Notes under the pieces: model-generated
What the model was told of the DNA's origin: nothing
What the model saw: only the letters and a program-made list of their open reading frames with translations
The model's database searches: none
NCBI GenBank assembly: GCA_964293155.1
Contig: CAXYYA010000026.1
Span: 1 to 53,493, forward strand
Source of the DNA: JAQVEB01 sp028698105
Lineage (GTDB): Bacteria; Bacteroidota; Bacteroidia; Bacteroidales; Dysgonomonadaceae
Direction: 5' to 3'
Length of the DNA: 53,493 bases
Translations under genes and position numbers: made by a program
Shown: one piece after another, positions 1-9,127 of the stretch
Layout: each line of letters starts with the position of its first letter
How positions within the stretch are numbered: the first letter of the stretch is position 1

Positions 1-3000
1 AGTTCGTCCAGTAACACTTCCACCGCCTTTTTGATGCCGGGGTCATTGCCTTTGGCCAGTTCTTCGGGACGATCAACCACTTCGATGTCGGGCGAAACGC
101 CGATCCCTTCGATGATCCACTCGCCGGTTTGGTCGTAAATACCGAACATCGGCACGGAAATGTATCCGCCGTCCACCAGGCGCGCGTTGCCTGAAATGCC
201 GACTAAACCACCCCACGTGCGCGTTCCGATCAGTTTTCCTTCGCCGGTTTTCTTGAAGAAATAGGGGAAAGCATCGCCACCGGATGACGAATATCCGTTG
301 ATCAGCATCACTTTAGGCCCGTCGTTTGCAATGCCGGGCGTTTTCATCGGGATTTTCATCCCGTTGCGATACCAGTACACCAGTGTGCGGCGGTTTAGCA
401 GATCAATCATGCGGTCGGGAATAAAACCGCCGCCGTTGTAACGGTCGTCTATAATGAGCGCGTCTTTATCGTTATAGGAATACATTCCGCGGAACAACTC
501 GCGATTCCCTTCCACCGCTGTGTTCGGCACGTGGATGTATCCGATTTGTCCGCCCGAAAGTTTATCTACCATCGCGCGGCGTTCGCGCACCCAATCCATG
601 TAGCGCAACTCCTGCTCGTTCGTGATGGTTTTTACGGTGAACGTTTCCGCTCCCGATGCCGACGGCGAACTGTTTACGGCCAGTTCTACGTGGCGGTTGC
701 CTTCGTTTTCCAGTAATTCGTACGGATTGGTATCGGTAGTGAGGTTCGTGCCGTTTATGCTGATCAGGTAATCGCCTTCGCGCACATTCACACCGCTTTC
801 GGTGAGTGGCGAACGGCGGCTTTCGTTCCAGTTTTCGCCTGCGTATATTTTCTTGATCTTATAGCGTTTTGCCGATAGATCGGCTTCGAGTTCGGCGCCC
901 AGTAATCCGCCGTTGATGCGATCAACCTTGCCGATGTCTCCCCAATCCACATACGAATGTCCTGTGTTGGTTTCGCTCACGATTTCGTTGAGAATGTAAT
1001 CCAGATCGAAACGGCTGGGTACATCAGGCAACATCGCGCCGTAATTCTTCTGAATTCCGGCCCAATCCACTCCGTGGAGATTGTTTACATAAAAATAATC
1101 GCGAAAAATGCGAAAAGCATCGGCGTAAATCTGATCCCATTCTTTGCGAGGTTCGATTTTCATCGTGAGGTTTGTCAAATCTATTTTTAAGGCTCCCGCT
1201 TTTTGTCCGGTCTGATTTTTCGCCAGGGCATAATCGTTTCCGGAACGATAAATAAACGATTTTCCGTCGGCGGTGAGCGTTCCGTTTCCTGCGCCGTCGA
1301 GGATATCTTCCGTTTTTTCGTCTTTGATGTTGTAACGCATAATCTTGTTGCCCGAAGCGTAGAGCAAACTTTCATCCACCGCGCCGATGATGCGGTAATT
1401 CCCTGCCGGAACGGGCAGCGCCACAATGCGATTTTGAATGTTATCGAAATCAACCTGCACTTTTAACGGTGATTTACTTTTGTTTTCGTTCTTAACGGAA
1501 TCGGTTTTTTCTCCGCCGTAAGGTTCGGCGTCGTTCTTATACTGAAACAACTTTGTGCCGTCGTTTCGAAGCGGGAGGGCGTAAATTTTTCCGGCGTTGT
1601 TGTACAGGTAATCGAACTCGAAACTGCTGAATGCCAGATTGAAATCGCGGTTCGATGTGAAAAACAGGAACTTGCCGTCGCTACTAAATGTCGGTTGTTC
1701 GTCGGAGAACGAAGCGTCCGTTACCTGATTTTTCTTACCGGTAGATATTTGGTACAACCACAACGCCGACTGATAATTGGGCGATGATTTGCTGTAAGCC
1801 ACCCAATCGCCGTCGGGCGAAAACGAGTAATCGCGGATTTCTTCGGCGGAGGCTTCGTCAATGGCAGTTTGTTTTCCGGTAGCGGCATCCACCAACCACA
1901 GCTTCATGGCGCGGTCGAAATAAACCAAATATTTGCTGTTTGGCGACCACTCCGCCGTGTATTTCCATGCTTTGGAAACTTTGGTAAGTTGTTTGGGTTG
2001 AGCGCCTTTCTTATTTTCGAGCAGATACATTTCGTATTCACCCGTGGCATCGGAGTAATAAGCGATTTGTTTTCCGTCGGGAGACCAAACAGGGAAAATT
2101 TCGCGAACACCCTGTGTATTTGTGAGGTTTTCGATTTCGCCATTTTCTACCGGAACAGAGTAAATATCGCCACGTGCATCAAAAAGTGCCCGTTTTCCCG
2201 ATGGCGAAATGGAGTAACTTCCAATGAAATCTTTCACGTTTTTAAAGTACGGTAGCAGATTGGGATTATCGTAGTTTATTGACACGCTTATTTTATCAGA
2301 TTTGCCCGATGCAGTGTCGAGGACATAAAGATAACCGCCGTTTTCGTACACTACTTTTCCGTTCTGCCCCGACGGCCACATCACGTCAAATTCTTTGTGA
2401 TGCGTGATCTGCACGTTTTCTTTGGTGCGTGTGTTGTATCGCCAGATGTTCAGGCGCGTGTCCTGGTCGGATGCATAAAAAATATTGTCGCCTTCCCACG
2501 TCGGCCACTGGTCTGTGCCTACCCAATGTGTGATTTGTTCCGATGTATTGTTTTTAAGGTCGTACGTCCACAACTCGGTGGCTCGACCGCCTTTGTAGCG
2601 CTTCCACGTACGGAATTCGCGGTCAACCGGTGTAAAACACAGTTGTGCGCCGTCAGGCGAAAAGGTTGCGAATCCACCGTTTACGATGGGCAGCGGCTCT
2701 TCAAACCCGCCTTCGATGCTTACGGTGAAATATTTCCCGTTGCGTTCGCCAAAAGTGGTGCGGTTGGCGCGGAAAAGCACCCGTTTGCTGTCGGGTGTCC
2801 AGTCGAGCACCACGTTATCGAAACCGCCGCGCGGCGGCATTATGCCTTCGGAGTTGTAAAACGTGAGTTGGCGAGCCGTGCCGCCTTCGGCGGGCATTAC
2901 CCAGATCTGACGACTACCGGAATATTCAGCCGAAAAAGCAATCCATTTGCCGTCAGGCGAAATTTTCGGGAAAAGTTCGATTCCCGCGTGCGATGTTAAT

Positions 3001-3167
3001 CGTTTGGCTGCGCCGCCGTTTGCATTTACTGACCAGATATCGCCGGCATATACAAAAGCAATAAGGCTTCCGTTGATATCGGGATAACGCAGCATGCGGG
3101 CGTCATTCGTTGCTGAAGCCGTGAAAAGAAATAGGCTTGTAAGGAGGAGAAGGGATAGTTTTTTCAT
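1..3167 (-). CDS. Tricorn-like S41 peptidase, C-terminal end cut by the window edge
   Basis: The frame is open from an ATG at 3165-3167 to base 1, about 1055 codons, so only the last residues are missing. A signal peptide starts MKKLSLLLLTSLFLFTASA. It is followed by many TolB/WD-like beta-propeller units with repeated SPDGK-type motifs, then a PDZ-like segment and an S41 catalytic core. The likely catalytic His lies in the TGHSYVDW segment (about residue 737), the Ser in YSSSGGDAF (about 961), and the acidic residue in IEGIGVSPD. Positions match archaeal Tricorn (Ser965) closely, which supports the tricorn-type call over a plain CtpA-type protease. Family knowledge suggests it trims oligopeptides to short products, here probably in the periplasm because of the signal peptide. 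It is transcribed alone, 51 bp downstream of the HEPN-like gene. Confidence 0.93.
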   Translation of the reverse strand, partial: MKKLSLLLLTSLFLFTASATNDARMLRYPDINGSLIAFVYAGDIWSVNANGGAAKRLTSHAGIELFPKISPDGKWIAFSAEYSGSRQIWVMPAEGGTARQLTFYNSEGIMPPRGGFDNVVLDWTPDSKRVLFRANRTTFGERNGKYFTVSIEGGFEEPLPIVNGGFATFSPDGAQLCFTPVDREFRTWKRYKGGRATELWTYDLKNNTSEQITHWVGTDQWPTWEGDNIFYASDQDTRLNIWRYNTRTKENVQITHHKEFDVMWPSGQNGKVVYENGGYLYVLDTASGKSDKISVSINYDNPNLLPYFKNVKDFIGSYSISPSGKRALFDARGDIYSVPVENGEIENLTNTQGVREIFPVWSPDGKQIAYYSDATGEYEMYLLENKKGAQPKQLTKVSKAWKYTAEWSPNSKYLVYFDRAMKLWLVDAATGKQTAIDEASAEEIRDYSFSPDGDWVAYSKSSPNYQSALWLYQISTGKKNQVTDASFSDEQPTFSSDGKFLFFTSNRDFNLAFSSFEFDYLYNNAGKIYALPLRNDGTKLFQYKNDAEPYGGEKTDSVKNENKSKSPLKVQVDFDNIQNRIVALPVPAGNYRIIGAVDESLLYASGNKIMRYNIKDEKTEDILDGAGNGTLTADGKSFIYRSGNDYALAKNQTGQKAGALKIDLTNLTMKIEPRKEWDQIYADAFRIFRDYFYVNNLHGVDWAGIQKNYGAMLPDVPSRFDLDYILNEIVSETNTGHSYVDWGDIGKVDRINGGLLGAELEADLSAKRYKIKKIYAGENWNESRRSPLTESGVNVREGDYLISINGTNLTTDTNPYELLENEGNRHVELAVNSSPSASGAETFTVKTITNEQELRYMDWVRERRAMVDKLSGGQIGYIHVPNTAVEGNRELFRGMYSYNDKDALIIDDRYNGGGFIPDRMIDLLNRRTLVYWYRNGMKIPMKTPGIANDGPKVMLINGYSSSGGDAFPYFFKKTGEGKLIGTRTWGGLVGISGNARLVDGGYISVPMFGIYDQTGEWIIEGIGVSPDIEVVDRPEELAKGNDPGIKKAVEVLLDE

Positions 3168-3218
3168 AAAAATATTATTTCTGATTTTATTTATGTATAT
3201 GTTCGTTTCGTAAGTAAG

Positions 3219-4010
3219 CTATTCACTATCTTTCCATTCAAGATTTTCTTCAATACTTAAAAGTTTGAAAATTTGAAATGCAAATTCAGAAAATCTCTTG
3301 ATTAAATTATCGAATTTTCCATACGTTAATTCAATTAATATTAAGTCATCTGATATGTTCTTCGAATTAAAAAGATAGTTGAAAATACCAAAGTGATGAC
3401 TTGATTTATTTACTTTCTTCTTCTCAATCAATGATTCTCTGTGTGTTATAGAATGTCTTACTTCCGATAAAATTGTCCACAGTTCTTTAAATTTGATATT
3501 TAAGTTGTTGTTAGAAGAAAATTTATTAAATGATTTACCACCTGCTTTTTTGAGAACTTTGAAAAGCCCATCTCCACGGAGCATATTCTCACGAGTAATT
3601 GATGAAGGCCTTCGTTTTTTTGAGTATAATGAAATTGCATATGCTTTTATGGTATCATCTCGCACTATTCTTTCAAAAAGACAATTTTTTAAGTATCTTT
3701 CAAATGATTCAAAAGATTGAGCATATAGTAGACATAGTTGTTTGGAAAGAAATTTTCTAATTTCAGTTTCGTAATTCTCCTTATTAGTCTCTGTTATATG
3801 GCATGTAGGAAAATTTATCTCCCAGCCATTATCCGTAGGACCGGTCCAATCACTTATTACAAGTGCAGAAATAAATTCAATTATCGCTTCTTCTGAACTA
3901 TATACTTTTATATCTTTTTGAAATACTTTATCAATTCGTCCATTTATATGACGATAATAGAGGAGTTTTTCAAAAAAATAGTAGAGGTGCTTTTTATATG
4001 TATTTATCAT
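3219..4010 (-). CDS. HEPN-like protein of unknown function
   Basis: A 263-residue, A+T-rich, lysine-rich and mostly helical protein with no signal peptide. Near residue 185 it has VRHSITH, an R-x4-H motif preceded by a helix (FKELWTILSE). This is the signature of HEPN domains, many of which are RNases in toxin-antitoxin, abortive-infection and CRISPR systems. I do not recognise the N-terminal 140 residues. Its ATG overlaps the TGA of the upstream lipoprotein gene (ATGA), so the two are probably translationally coupled. Base composition differs from the tricorn and alcohol dehydrogenase genes on either side, suggesting acquisition. The HEPN reading rests on one motif and its helical context. 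Confidence 0.6.
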   Translation of the reverse strand: MINTYKKHLYYFFEKLLYYRHINGRIDKVFQKDIKVYSSEEAIIEFISALVISDWTGPTDNGWEINFPTCHITETNKENYETEIRKFLSKQLCLLYAQSFESFERYLKNCLFERIVRDDTIKAYAISLYSKKRRPSSITRENMLRGDGLFKVLKKAGGKSFNKFSSNNNLNIKFKELWTILSEVRHSITHRESLIEKKKVNKSSHHFGIFNYLFNSKNISDDLILIELTYGKFDNLIKRFSEFAFQIFKLLSIEENLEWKDSE

Positions 4011-4309
4011 TCTATTTTCCGCAATTCGATAACTTCACAATCAATGAAAGGCGGACAAGACTCGTTTATGCCTTTTTCTTTGTATTTTACACTTACCCTG
4101 TCTCCTGATTTCAATTGTCTAATATCGAATTCGAATAGAGAAATTACCAATGTATCTTTGTTGTCGAGTCGTATTTGCTCTGCACAAAAAGCATATCCTC
4201 CACTTAAAAAAAGTGTTCCCTTTCCTTCCTTCACTAAATTATTGTCCTCATTTTTGTTACAAGAGAATGCAACTAACAAGAAAATCCCCAGAAAAATGTT
4301 TTTAATCAT
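4007..4309 (-). CDS. Small lipoprotein of unknown function
   Basis: A 100-residue protein starting MIKNIFLGIFLLVAFSCNK. It has a hydrophobic segment ending in the lipobox AFSC, so Cys17 should be lipidated. The mature part is about 84 residues with two or three more cysteines (YAFCAEQ, ESCPPFIDC) and looks like a small beta-barrel. A segment reads LKSGDRVSVKYKEKG, which fits an OB or SH3-like fold. It is the first gene of a two-gene unit with the HEPN-like protein (ATGA overlap). It is preceded by a palindromic repeat rather than by a gene on the same strand. No function can be assigned. Confidence 0.72.
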   Translation of the reverse strand: MIKNIFLGIFLLVAFSCNKNEDNNLVKEGKGTLFLSGGYAFCAEQIRLDNKDTLVISLFEFDIRQLKSGDRVSVKYKEKGINESCPPFIDCEVIELRKIE

Positions 4310-4337
4310 AGCATTTGTTTTTTATTAATTATTTAAT

Positions 4338-4370
4338 ACTGAGGGTGTCACTTTGAGTGACGCCCTCAGT
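4338..4370. repeat. 33-bp palindromic repeat, copy 1
   Basis: A 14-bp imperfect stem (ACTGAGGGTGTCAC / GTGACGCCCTCAGT) around a 5-base loop. It lies between the alcohol dehydrogenase stop and the small lipoprotein start, both on the minus strand. Two further members of this family lie at 52228 and 52930. Stem positions 4 and 13 differ between copies but change together with their partners. There is no long T-run on either side, so it is not a standard intrinsic terminator. Confidence 0.8.
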
Positions 4371-4377
4371 AGATATT

Positions 4378-5520
4378 TTACGAACAAGAAATCAATATCT
4401 CCCTCGCCACATCCCCCGTAACATTTTTATTTTCTCCGAAAGCTACGCCACGTTCGTTGAAACGATTACGAATAATTTCGATGGTTTCTTCACCGATATT
4501 TTCTTCCGATAAGCGCGTTGTCAATCCCAAAGAACGGTAAAACTCTTCGGTTTTTTCAATGGCTTTGTCCACCCGTTCTTGCTCTGTACCTTCGGTAATT
4601 CCAAAAACACGTTCGCCGTATTGCAGCAGCTTGTCGTGTTTTTGTTCTTTGAGAACGCGAAGCGTACCGGGCATCACGATGGCGAGCGAATGTCCGTGCG
4701 TAACACCGTGTAAAGCGGTAAGTTCGTGCCCGATCTGGTGAGTGGCCCAATCCTGGGCAATTCCCATCCGAATGAAATCGTTCAGGGCAAGAGTCGCAGC
4801 CAGCATGTAATCGGCCATCAGATCATAATCTTTTGGGTTTTCCTTTATTTTCGGTGCAATTTCTATCACGGACTGCAAAACACCTTCCGCCCAACGATCC
4901 ATCAGACGTGATTGTCCGGGCGTGGTGAGGTATTGCTCCAACACGTGCGTGTAGGCGTCGGCAAGCCCGCAAGCCACCTGATAATCGGAGAGACTGTACG
5001 TTACTTCGGGGTCGAGGATGGAAAATTGCGGGTATTTCCCGAACCATCCGTATTTCTCGCGTGTCTCCGCACGGGTGATCACGGAACCCTGGTTCATTTC
5101 CGATCCGGTTGCGGGAACCGTGAGCACATCGGCAAACGGCAGTTGCTCTTCGGCATATCCTTTCTTTACAATATCCCACGCGTCCACCTCGCTCGCGATA
5201 CCGGCAGCGATGAGTTTTGTGCCGTCCAGAACAGAACCGCCGCCAACGGCGAGCAAAAATCCCACGTTGTTCTCCTTTCCCCGGGCGACCGCTTTACGGA
5301 TGGTTTCCACCGTAGGATTGGGTTCAATGCCCCAAAACTCGATGTAATCAAAGCCTTTCATTGCGGTCGTCACCTGATCGTACACGCCGTTGTTTTTCAC
5401 GCTTCCGCCACCGTAGGTGACCATTATTTTTTTGTCTCTCGGAAGAAGTTCCGGTAACTTCGCGATTTGTCCTTTCCCGAACACCAGTTTGGTCGGGTTT
5501 TGAAAAATGAAATTTTGCAT
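4378..5520 (-). CDS. Iron-containing NADPH-dependent alcohol dehydrogenase, YqhD/BDH type
   Basis: A 380-residue group III metal-dependent alcohol dehydrogenase (YqhD of E. coli is 387). The N-terminal part MQNFIFQNPTKLVFGKG and GGGSVLDGTK form the dinucleotide-binding domain. VPATGSEMNQGSVIT is the family's conserved segment. Metal ligands are expected in GLADAYTHVLEQ (Asp and His) and GHELTALHGVTHGH (two His). Members reduce aldehydes, including butyraldehyde, glyoxals and lipid-derived aldehydes, to alcohols using NADPH. It stands alone with a divergent lemA gene upstream. The substrate cannot be read from sequence; detoxification of reactive aldehydes or fermentative alcohol production are both possible. 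Confidence 0.93.
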   Translation of the reverse strand: MQNFIFQNPTKLVFGKGQIAKLPELLPRDKKIMVTYGGGSVKNNGVYDQVTTAMKGFDYIEFWGIEPNPTVETIRKAVARGKENNVGFLLAVGGGSVLDGTKLIAAGIASEVDAWDIVKKGYAEEQLPFADVLTVPATGSEMNQGSVITRAETREKYGWFGKYPQFSILDPEVTYSLSDYQVACGLADAYTHVLEQYLTTPGQSRLMDRWAEGVLQSVIEIAPKIKENPKDYDLMADYMLAATLALNDFIRMGIAQDWATHQIGHELTALHGVTHGHSLAIVMPGTLRVLKEQKHDKLLQYGERVFGITEGTEQERVDKAIEKTEEFYRSLGLTTRLSEENIGEETIEIIRNRFNERGVAFGENKNVTGDVAREILISCS

Positions 5521-5666
5521 AAATATAACTGTTTATTGAATTGTTTTTACGTTGTTTTTATAACACATTTCAAGGGTGGATGTTCAATAAAAAAGTATGG
5601 GAATTCCATCGGAAACAGAAAATTATCGTATCTTTATCACATCATAACCAATAAAAAACGAATATT

Positions 5667-6221
5667 ATGGGAATTGGACTTATTTTACTGGTACTTATCG
5701 TTGTCTTTTTGTTTTACGGCGTTTCCATTTACAACAAACTTGTACGCCTACGTACGCTGGTTGATGAGGCCTGGAGCGGCATCAGCGTTCAACTGAAAAA
5801 ACGCCACGATCTGATACCGAATCTGGTAGAAACCGTAAAAGGATATGCCACGCACGAACGCGAAACTTTTGAACAGGTAACGCAGGCACGTGCTAACGCG
5901 ATGAACGCTACGGACGTGAAATCGCAGGAAGCTGCTGAAAATAACCTGAATGCAGCATTAATAAAGCTGCTCGCTGTAGCCGAACAATATCCGCAACTGA
6001 AAGCCAACGAAAATTTCATGCAATTGCAAAACCAGTTGAGCGTGATCGAGTCGGATATCGAAAAATCGCGCCGTTATTACAACGGCACGGTGCGCGAAAA
6101 AAATATCGTCATCGACACTTTCCCCAGCAACATTGTTGCAGGAATGTTCCACTTCACCAAATCACCGTTCTTCGAACTGGAGAACGAGGAAGAAAAAGCA
6201 GTTCCCCAAGTTAAATTCTGA
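5667..6221 (+). CDS. lemA: LemA family protein
   Basis: A 184-residue protein with one N-terminal membrane helix (GIGLILLVLIVVFLFYGVSIYN) followed by a helical domain with the LemA hallmarks: YNKLVRLRTLVDEAWSGI, KRHDLIPNLVETVKGYA, and ESDIEKSRRYYNGTVREKN. LemA proteins have an outside N-terminus and a cytoplasmic or periplasmic helical bundle; their biochemical role is not settled. The stop overlaps the ATG of the next gene (TGATG), so the two are coupled. LemA next to a DUF2207 membrane protein is a common bacterial pairing. A weak promoter-like TATCTTTA lies at 5629-5636. Confidence 0.95.
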   Translation: MGIGLILLVLIVVFLFYGVSIYNKLVRLRTLVDEAWSGISVQLKKRHDLIPNLVETVKGYATHERETFEQVTQARANAMNATDVKSQEAAENNLNAALIKLLAVAEQYPQLKANENFMQLQNQLSVIESDIEKSRRYYNGTVREKNIVIDTFPSNIVAGMFHFTKSPFFELENEEEKAVPQVKF

Positions 6222-8164
6222 TGCGCAGCCTTTTGCTCGGTTTGCTTCTGTTGTTTTCCTGTGCCCTTTCGACGGCGCAGGAAGAACGCATCTACTCGTT
6301 TCGCTCCGAAGTAAGTATCGATACGTCGGGCACGATCTCCGTGCAGGAAGACATACGGGTTTACGCCAAAGGAGACATTTTCAAAAGAGGCATCACGCGT
6401 GCGTTGCCGCTGCTGCGCAGCGAAAAAAACGGCAACCGGATCCGTATGAACTATGATGTCACCGGCGTACAGAAAGACGGCCTTCCGGTGAACTTTTTCA
6501 CGGAAAAACAAGGCGACGACTTGGTTATCTACGTGGGCGACCGCGACATTTTTCTTGATCCGGGATTTTATATCTACCGTATTTCGTATGAAACGGCCGG
6601 GCAAATCGGTTTTTTCGACGATTACGACGAACTGTCATGGAACGTGAACGGCCTGTCTGACCGGCCGATTGACACGGTGAGCGCCGTGATCCGTTTACCG
6701 GCCGGGGCCGGTGTGATCAGTTCCCGCTGCTACACGGGCGGTTACGGTTCTTCCGAAGGAAATTGCACGACGGATACGCTTGCGGACGGTTCGCTGTACA
6801 TGGAATCGGTAAACCTGCAACCGAACGAAATGCTCACTGCGGCGGTAGGATTCACCAAAGGAATCGTTCGTCAGCCGAAGGTTGAGGTTGAAAAGCCCCG
6901 CGAACTGACGTTTTTCGATAAAAACGGCTTGCCTATTGTAAGCGCAATAGCACTGCTGTTGCTGCTGATCTATTATTTTTTCACATGGAAAAAATACGGT
7001 GTTGACCCTCCCAAACCTACTGTAATTCCGTTGTTTTCGCCACCTGCCGGTATATCGCCGGCGAGCGCCGGATTGCTCAGCAAAGAGCACTATGTGAACG
7101 ATTTGGTCACATCGTCCATTGTTAATCTGGCGGTGAAAGGCTATTTGCGCATCAAAGAAACGGAGAAAAAAGGCATTTTCGGCATCCGGCGAGACAGAAT
7201 ATACACGCTTATCAAACAGAAAGAAGCCGATGCATCGCTGCCGAACGAAGAAAGCATCGTTTTGCGCGATTTGTTCAACGATGGCGACGAGGTTGTATTG
7301 GACGGCGAGTATAACGCAAGTGTGGAAAACATGATGACCGCTTACCGGTACGACATAAAAAACCAATACGCTTCGGTGCTGAAAGAAGGCCGCAATTGGA
7401 AGTTTCTGGCCGTTCCTTTGCTCATTATGGCGGTGTATTTTGGTTTTTTGATCTATTTTGTGTCTTTTGAACCCGCAGAACAAATTATTTCGTTTTTCGG
7501 CAGTGTGTTCTTTTCTTTTTTCGTGGTTACGATCATTGCTTTTCTTTTGCGGAAAATATTCAAAAAATCGAAAGTTAAATGGTTTAGTTACACCATCGGA
7601 GCGGCTCTGGTGGTTGGAGCATTGAGTTTGTTGTACTTTTTCCCCTTGAGGCAATTATCGGTTAACGCGATAGGCTTTATTGCCGGATTTCCGCTGATCG
7701 TCATTGGTTATTTGCTGTACGCTTATCTGATCAAACGTCCGGGAGAACGAAAACTGCATTATCAATCGCAGATTGAGGGATTGAAGATGTACATGAACGC
7801 TGCCGAAGAAAAGCAATTGCAATATTTTAATCCTCCGGAAGTTACCCCTGCCGTATTCGAGGCGTTGCTGCCTTACGCCATTGCGTTGGATATGGAAGAT
7901 ATCTGGGGTGAAAAGTTTCAAAGCAGCCTGCTATCGTCTTCTTCACCCGGAACGCCTCCGTATTATCCGCCGTGGTTTGCGGGAACAGTGTTAAGTCCTG
8001 CCGATTTCGGGCATACACTCAACAGCACCTTGTCCAACACAGTGAATCACGCAGCAACACCGCCGCAAACGTCGAATTCGGGCGGCGGAAACTGGGGAAG
8101 CGGCTCGTTTGGCGGCGGATTTTCGGGAATGGGCGGCGGAGGCGGCAGCGTGGGCGGCTGGTAG
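6221..8164 (+). CDS. DUF2207 membrane protein with glycine-rich tail
   Basis: A 647-residue protein. It has a signal peptide (MRSLLLGLLLLFSCALSTAQ), then an extracytoplasmic DUF2207 beta domain with the typical start (YSFRSEVSIDTSGTISVQED, GITRALP) to about residue 230. One membrane helix follows (about 237-256). A cytoplasmic helical region holds LSKEHYVNDLVTSSIVNLAVKGYL. Four more membrane helices lie at about 395-510. The tail is glycine-rich and ends GGGGGSVGGW, a feature shared by many YciQ/DUF2207 proteins. Function is unknown in the family; it occurs with LemA, to which it is fused transcriptionally here. The next gene is convergent, 11 bp away. Confidence 0.9.
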   Translation: MRSLLLGLLLLFSCALSTAQEERIYSFRSEVSIDTSGTISVQEDIRVYAKGDIFKRGITRALPLLRSEKNGNRIRMNYDVTGVQKDGLPVNFFTEKQGDDLVIYVGDRDIFLDPGFYIYRISYETAGQIGFFDDYDELSWNVNGLSDRPIDTVSAVIRLPAGAGVISSRCYTGGYGSSEGNCTTDTLADGSLYMESVNLQPNEMLTAAVGFTKGIVRQPKVEVEKPRELTFFDKNGLPIVSAIALLLLLIYYFFTWKKYGVDPPKPTVIPLFSPPAGISPASAGLLSKEHYVNDLVTSSIVNLAVKGYLRIKETEKKGIFGIRRDRIYTLIKQKEADASLPNEESIVLRDLFNDGDEVVLDGEYNASVENMMTAYRYDIKNQYASVLKEGRNWKFLAVPLLIMAVYFGFLIYFVSFEPAEQIISFFGSVFFSFFVVTIIAFLLRKIFKKSKVKWFSYTIGAALVVGALSLLYFFPLRQLSVNAIGFIAGFPLIVIGYLLYAYLIKRPGERKLHYQSQIEGLKMYMNAAEEKQLQYFNPPEVTPAVFEALLPYAIALDMEDIWGEKFQSSLLSSSSPGTPPYYPPWFAGTVLSPADFGHTLNSTLSNTVNHAATPPQTSNSGGGNWGSGSFGGGFSGMGGGGGSVGGW

Positions 8165-8175
8165 CCGATGATGTG

Positions 8176-8415
8176 TTAAACAGGACAGTAATTCGATATT
8201 TTAATGGTGAATACCGAAGGGTATTTCTGCATAAATTCGCCGATGGTTTCGGTAAGGACGTGCATAACTTCCCTGTACTCTCCGGTGATTACCGAACTCA
8301 TCTTGCCCGACTCAACGGTTACATTTCGTTTTGCCACCTCTCCGATAAAGTCATCCACAACCTTTGCGTAAGCTTCGCTTAACGGATAATAGCTGATTTC
8401 TACGGATATGATCAT
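8176..8415 (-). CDS. Thiamine-binding-fold protein (MTH1187/YkoF type)
   Basis: A 79-residue protein beginning MIISVEISYYPL. It matches the small MTH1187/YqgV family (PF01910) in length and in the alternating beta-alpha-beta pattern; VTVESGKMSSVITGEYREVM is the family core. Several members bind thiamine or a hydroxymethylpyrimidine-like ligand, although for most the ligand is unproven. Its ATG overlaps the stop of the upstream methyltransferase in an ATGA arrangement, with the methyltransferase first in the transcript. There is no TPP riboswitch in front, unlike the receptor operon near 39.5 kb. Confidence 0.85.
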   Translation of the reverse strand: MIISVEISYYPLSEAYAKVVDDFIGEVAKRNVTVESGKMSSVITGEYREVMHVLTETIGEFMQKYPSVFTIKISNYCPV

Positions 8416-9062
8416 TTTTCTTTCTGTAATAAAATTCCAATAAAAGCCGGTTCCACGGAACCCAGCATACAGGCGTAATCCAATACCGTGAAATCGGTAT
8501 CGAGGTAAACGCCTTTTTTCGTTTGCAAAACGCGAAACGGGCTGAACGTTTCGCTGAGATTTTCCGGATCGAGGAAACGGGCATGACGGAATGTTTCATC
8601 GTTCGCGGCGTTCAGTCCGATCGCCGATTTCGGGTTCAACAAGCCGATGACGGCATAGCCTTCTGTTTTCAGTACCCGAAACATTTCTTCAATCGCTTTT
8701 TGTTGATCATCAACGAATTCGAGCATGGTGATGGAAGCCAATACGTCAAAGCTTTCGTTTTCAAAGGGAAGCTTTTGCGCGTCGGTCAACACAAACCGCG
8801 CGTCAATTTTTTTGCCTTTGGCAAGTTGAAGCATCGCTTCGGAATTGTCAACGGCCGTAACATCGAATCCTTTTTCTGCGAAAAACTGCGTCCAATGTCC
8901 TGTGCCGGACCCCAATTCCAGCATTTCTTTGCCTTTGGTGTTACCGAGCAAGCCGGCAATGATCCCTTTTTCAATTTCATCCACTATTTTGCCGGTATCG
9001 CTTTGGTAATATAAGTCGTATTCCGATGCGATTTGAGGCCTTGAAAAAATATTCATCTGCAC
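8412..9062 (-). CDS. Class I SAM-dependent methyltransferase
   Basis: A 216-residue protein with a Methyltransf_11-type Rossmann fold. Motif I is MLELGSGTGHWTQFF. The acidic residue after beta-2 is in VTAVDNSEAMLQ, the adenine-contact region is FVLTDAQKLPFENESFD, and the post-motif is LEFVDDQQKAIEEMFRVLKTEG. The substrate is unknown. It is first in a two-gene minus-strand unit, overlapping the thiamine-binding-fold gene by 4 bp. The GNAT gene is divergent on the right, with its own promoter. Confidence 0.9.
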   Translation of the reverse strand: MQMNIFSRPQIASEYDLYYQSDTGKIVDEIEKGIIAGLLGNTKGKEMLELGSGTGHWTQFFAEKGFDVTAVDNSEAMLQLAKGKKIDARFVLTDAQKLPFENESFDVLASITMLEFVDDQQKAIEEMFRVLKTEGYAVIGLLNPKSAIGLNAANDETFRHARFLDPENLSETFSPFRVLQTKKGVYLDTDFTVLDYACMLGSVEPAFIGILLQKEK

Positions 9063-9080
9063 TGTTATGTTAAACCGTTT

Positions 9081-9088
9081 TATCTTTG
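9081..9088 (+). promoter_or_regulatory. Bacteroidota -7 box before the GNAT gene
   Basis: TATCTTTG fits TAnnTTTG exactly. It lies 40 bp upstream of the ATG at 9128. It shows that an ATG at 9086 in the same frame lies inside the promoter and cannot be the real start. No clear -33 box is visible. Confidence 0.55.
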
Positions 9089-9127
9089 AACATCCCGTTG
9101 ATTCGATTGTTCATAAACAAAAAGGTT

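Noticed and set aside
2397..2999. 200-codon plus-strand ORF opposite the tricorn-like gene
   Set aside because: It is a shadow of the well-supported minus-strand gene, which has intact propeller motifs over this region.
4338..4370. Plain intrinsic terminator of the lipoprotein or dehydrogenase gene
   Set aside because: It lacks a T-run, lies upstream of the lipoprotein promoter region on the minus strand, and has relatives in unrelated places.
6695..7654. 319-codon minus-strand ORF opposite the DUF2207 gene
   Set aside because: Antisense shadow rich in Gln, His and Arg, with no family resemblance; the plus-strand protein is convincing.
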